Source: Flavobacterium sp. GT3R68 (GTDB lineage Bacteria; Bacteroidota; Bacteroidia; Flavobacteriales; Flavobacteriaceae). Taken from it: a stretch of DNA of 64,000 bases. How positions within the stretch are numbered: the first letter of the stretch is position 1; each line of letters opens with the position of its first letter. Under the pieces are notes generated by a model. It was not told the origin of the DNA and ran no database searches. It saw nothing but the letters and a program-made list of their open reading frames with translations. Made by a program: the position numbers and the translations under genes. Below, piece after piece: positions 63,216 through 64,000 of the stretch. Where the stretch lies: NCBI RefSeq assembly GCF_007109225.1, contig NZ_VJZK01000001.1:702731-766730 (forward strand). The letters run 5' to 3'.

Positions 63216-64000
63216 CTAATACAAATCGTCAGTTCTCAAATTCAAAAAGCGCTGTGTCGCAAAATAGGTACTGAGCCAGGTGATTAAAATCCCTACACCC
63301 ACTACACCCAATAATACTAAGCCAATCATTAATTTCTCTTCTAAAATACCCAAATTCGGATAATTATTGTCCAGGTAAAGCAAGGTGGCAATCAATGCGA
63401 TAACCGCCAAAACGGAACCTAATATTCCTAATTTAATGCTTCTCCAGATAAAGGGTTTTCTGATAAATGATTTTGTTGCCCCAACCATCTGCATGGTTTT
63501 TATAATAAAACGGTGCGAATATATCGAAAGGCGCATCGAGCTGTTAATCAATAAAACGGCTACCAAAGTCAGGAAAGCGCTGCTGATCAATATCCACAGA
63601 CTCACTTTTCTGATGTTGTCATTGACCAAATTCACCAATTGTTTGTCATACACAATATCCGAAACCATTTCATTGGCTCTCAGGCGGCTTTCGATTTTTC
63701 TGATGCTGTCCGATACGATGTAATCAGCTTTCAGGTGAATGTCATAAGAGTTTTGCAATGGATTCGTTCCCAAAAAGGTCATGAAATCCTCGCCAATAAT
63801 ATCGGTATGCTGTTTGGCAGCATCGTCCTTATTCACAAAAACACTGGATTTTACATACTTGGCCTCTTTCAGTTCAGTGCCAAAAGCCCTTAAAATACTG
63901 TCGTTCGCCTCATTTCTGAAAAACACGGTCATCGCAATTTCTTCTTTGAAATCATCCGATAATTTTTTGGAATTCAGGACAAACAAGCCCAAAATTCCCA
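63216..64000 (-). CDS. ftsX: Cell-division protein FtsX, 5' end cut by window
   Basis: The frame is open to the window edge, so the N-terminus lies outside. About 261 codons are visible: the end of the first helix (GLFVLNSKKL), the extracellular domain, and three C-terminal helices with MQMVGATKSFIRKPFIWRS, the FtsX signature. FtsX with FtsE controls peptidoglycan hydrolases at division. Followed by DUF3098, uppP and truB in one likely transcript. Confidence 0.93.
   Translation of the reverse strand, partial: GILGLFVLNSKKLSDDFKEEIAMTVFFRNEANDSILRAFGTELKEAKYVKSSVFVNKDDAAKQHTDIIGEDFMTFLGTNPLQNSYDIHLKADYIVSDSIRKIESRLRANEMVSDIVYDKQLVNLVNDNIRKVSLWILISSAFLTLVAVLLINSSMRLSIYSHRFIIKTMQMVGATKSFIRKPFIWRSIKLGILGSVLAVIALIATLLYLDNNYPNLGILEEKLMIGLVLLGVVGVGILITWLSTYFATQRFLNLRTDDLY

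Noticed and set aside
1..64000. CRISPR arrays, insertion sequences, rRNA genes or prophage
   Set aside because: No regularly spaced repeats, transposase, integrase or rRNA sequence was found.

Overview
The window looks like a chromosomal segment of a Flavobacterium or close Flavobacteriaceae relative. The evidence is the low GC content, proteins of typical Bacteroidota type (short NuoG, DUF2141, DUF5686, DUF3098, TlpA proteins with long N-terminal domains, signal peptides ending in SQ or AQ), scarce Shine-Dalgarno sequences, and several promoters of the Bacteroidota form TTG-N17-23-TAnnTTTG.

Layout. Positions 1-8060 (minus strand) hold the respiratory complex I operon nuoA-B-C-D-E-F-[four-helix-bundle gene]-G-H-I-J, with nuoJ cut by the window edge. 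Next come a cold-shock gene and aspS. Positions 10.5-12.9 kb hold two convergent TlpA-type thioredoxin proteins, with a structured, 6S-like RNA candidate between them. Positions 13.0-19.7 kb (minus) are an RND efflux operon, tetR-tolC-MFP-RND. Positions 19.8-21.2 kb (plus) hold a polyprenyl synthetase and a small conserved protein.

Positions 21.2-36.6 kb (minus) are the striking part: one tightly packed operon behind a near-consensus promoter at 36642-36671. It encodes in order a small unknown protein, an AMP-dependent acyl ligase, a phosphopantetheinyl transferase, a FabZ-like dehydratase, a catalytically dead ketosynthase (chain-length-factor type), a FabG-like reductase, an intact ketosynthase and an acyl carrier protein. 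Then follow two tandem 44- and 46-residue peptide genes that share a 28-residue identical block but differ at the C-terminus, and a strong hairpin. After the hairpin come a membrane M50 metalloprotease with a PqqD-like N-terminus, an arginase-family enzyme with an extra N-terminal winged-helix-like domain, an alpha/beta hydrolase, an LpxL/HtrB-like acyltransferase, a TonB-dependent receptor, a DUF2141 protein, a small secreted protein and a CPBP protease. I read this as a previously undescribed hybrid locus: a ribosomal peptide (RiPP) whose arginine is probably hydrolysed to ornithine, and which is probably acylated with a chain made by the dedicated type II FAS/PKS set. The assignments of individual families are strong; the product is inference.

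Positions 36.9-46 kb hold an outer-membrane protein, sucA-sucB, a lipoprotein, a retropepsin-like protease, TatD, an acyltransferase, asparaginase and tRNA-Ser(GGA). Positions 46-64 kb are core genome: membrane proteins, rpoN, asnS, an RND/MMPL exporter, a KefB-type antiporter with an SMR protein, a DUF5686 protein, frr, pyrH, a thioredoxin-like protein, truB, uppP, a DUF3098 protein and ftsX (cut by the window edge). Three copies of a dispersed intergenic hairpin repeat sit at about 0.66-0.76, 40.31-40.37 and 51.35-51.45 kb.
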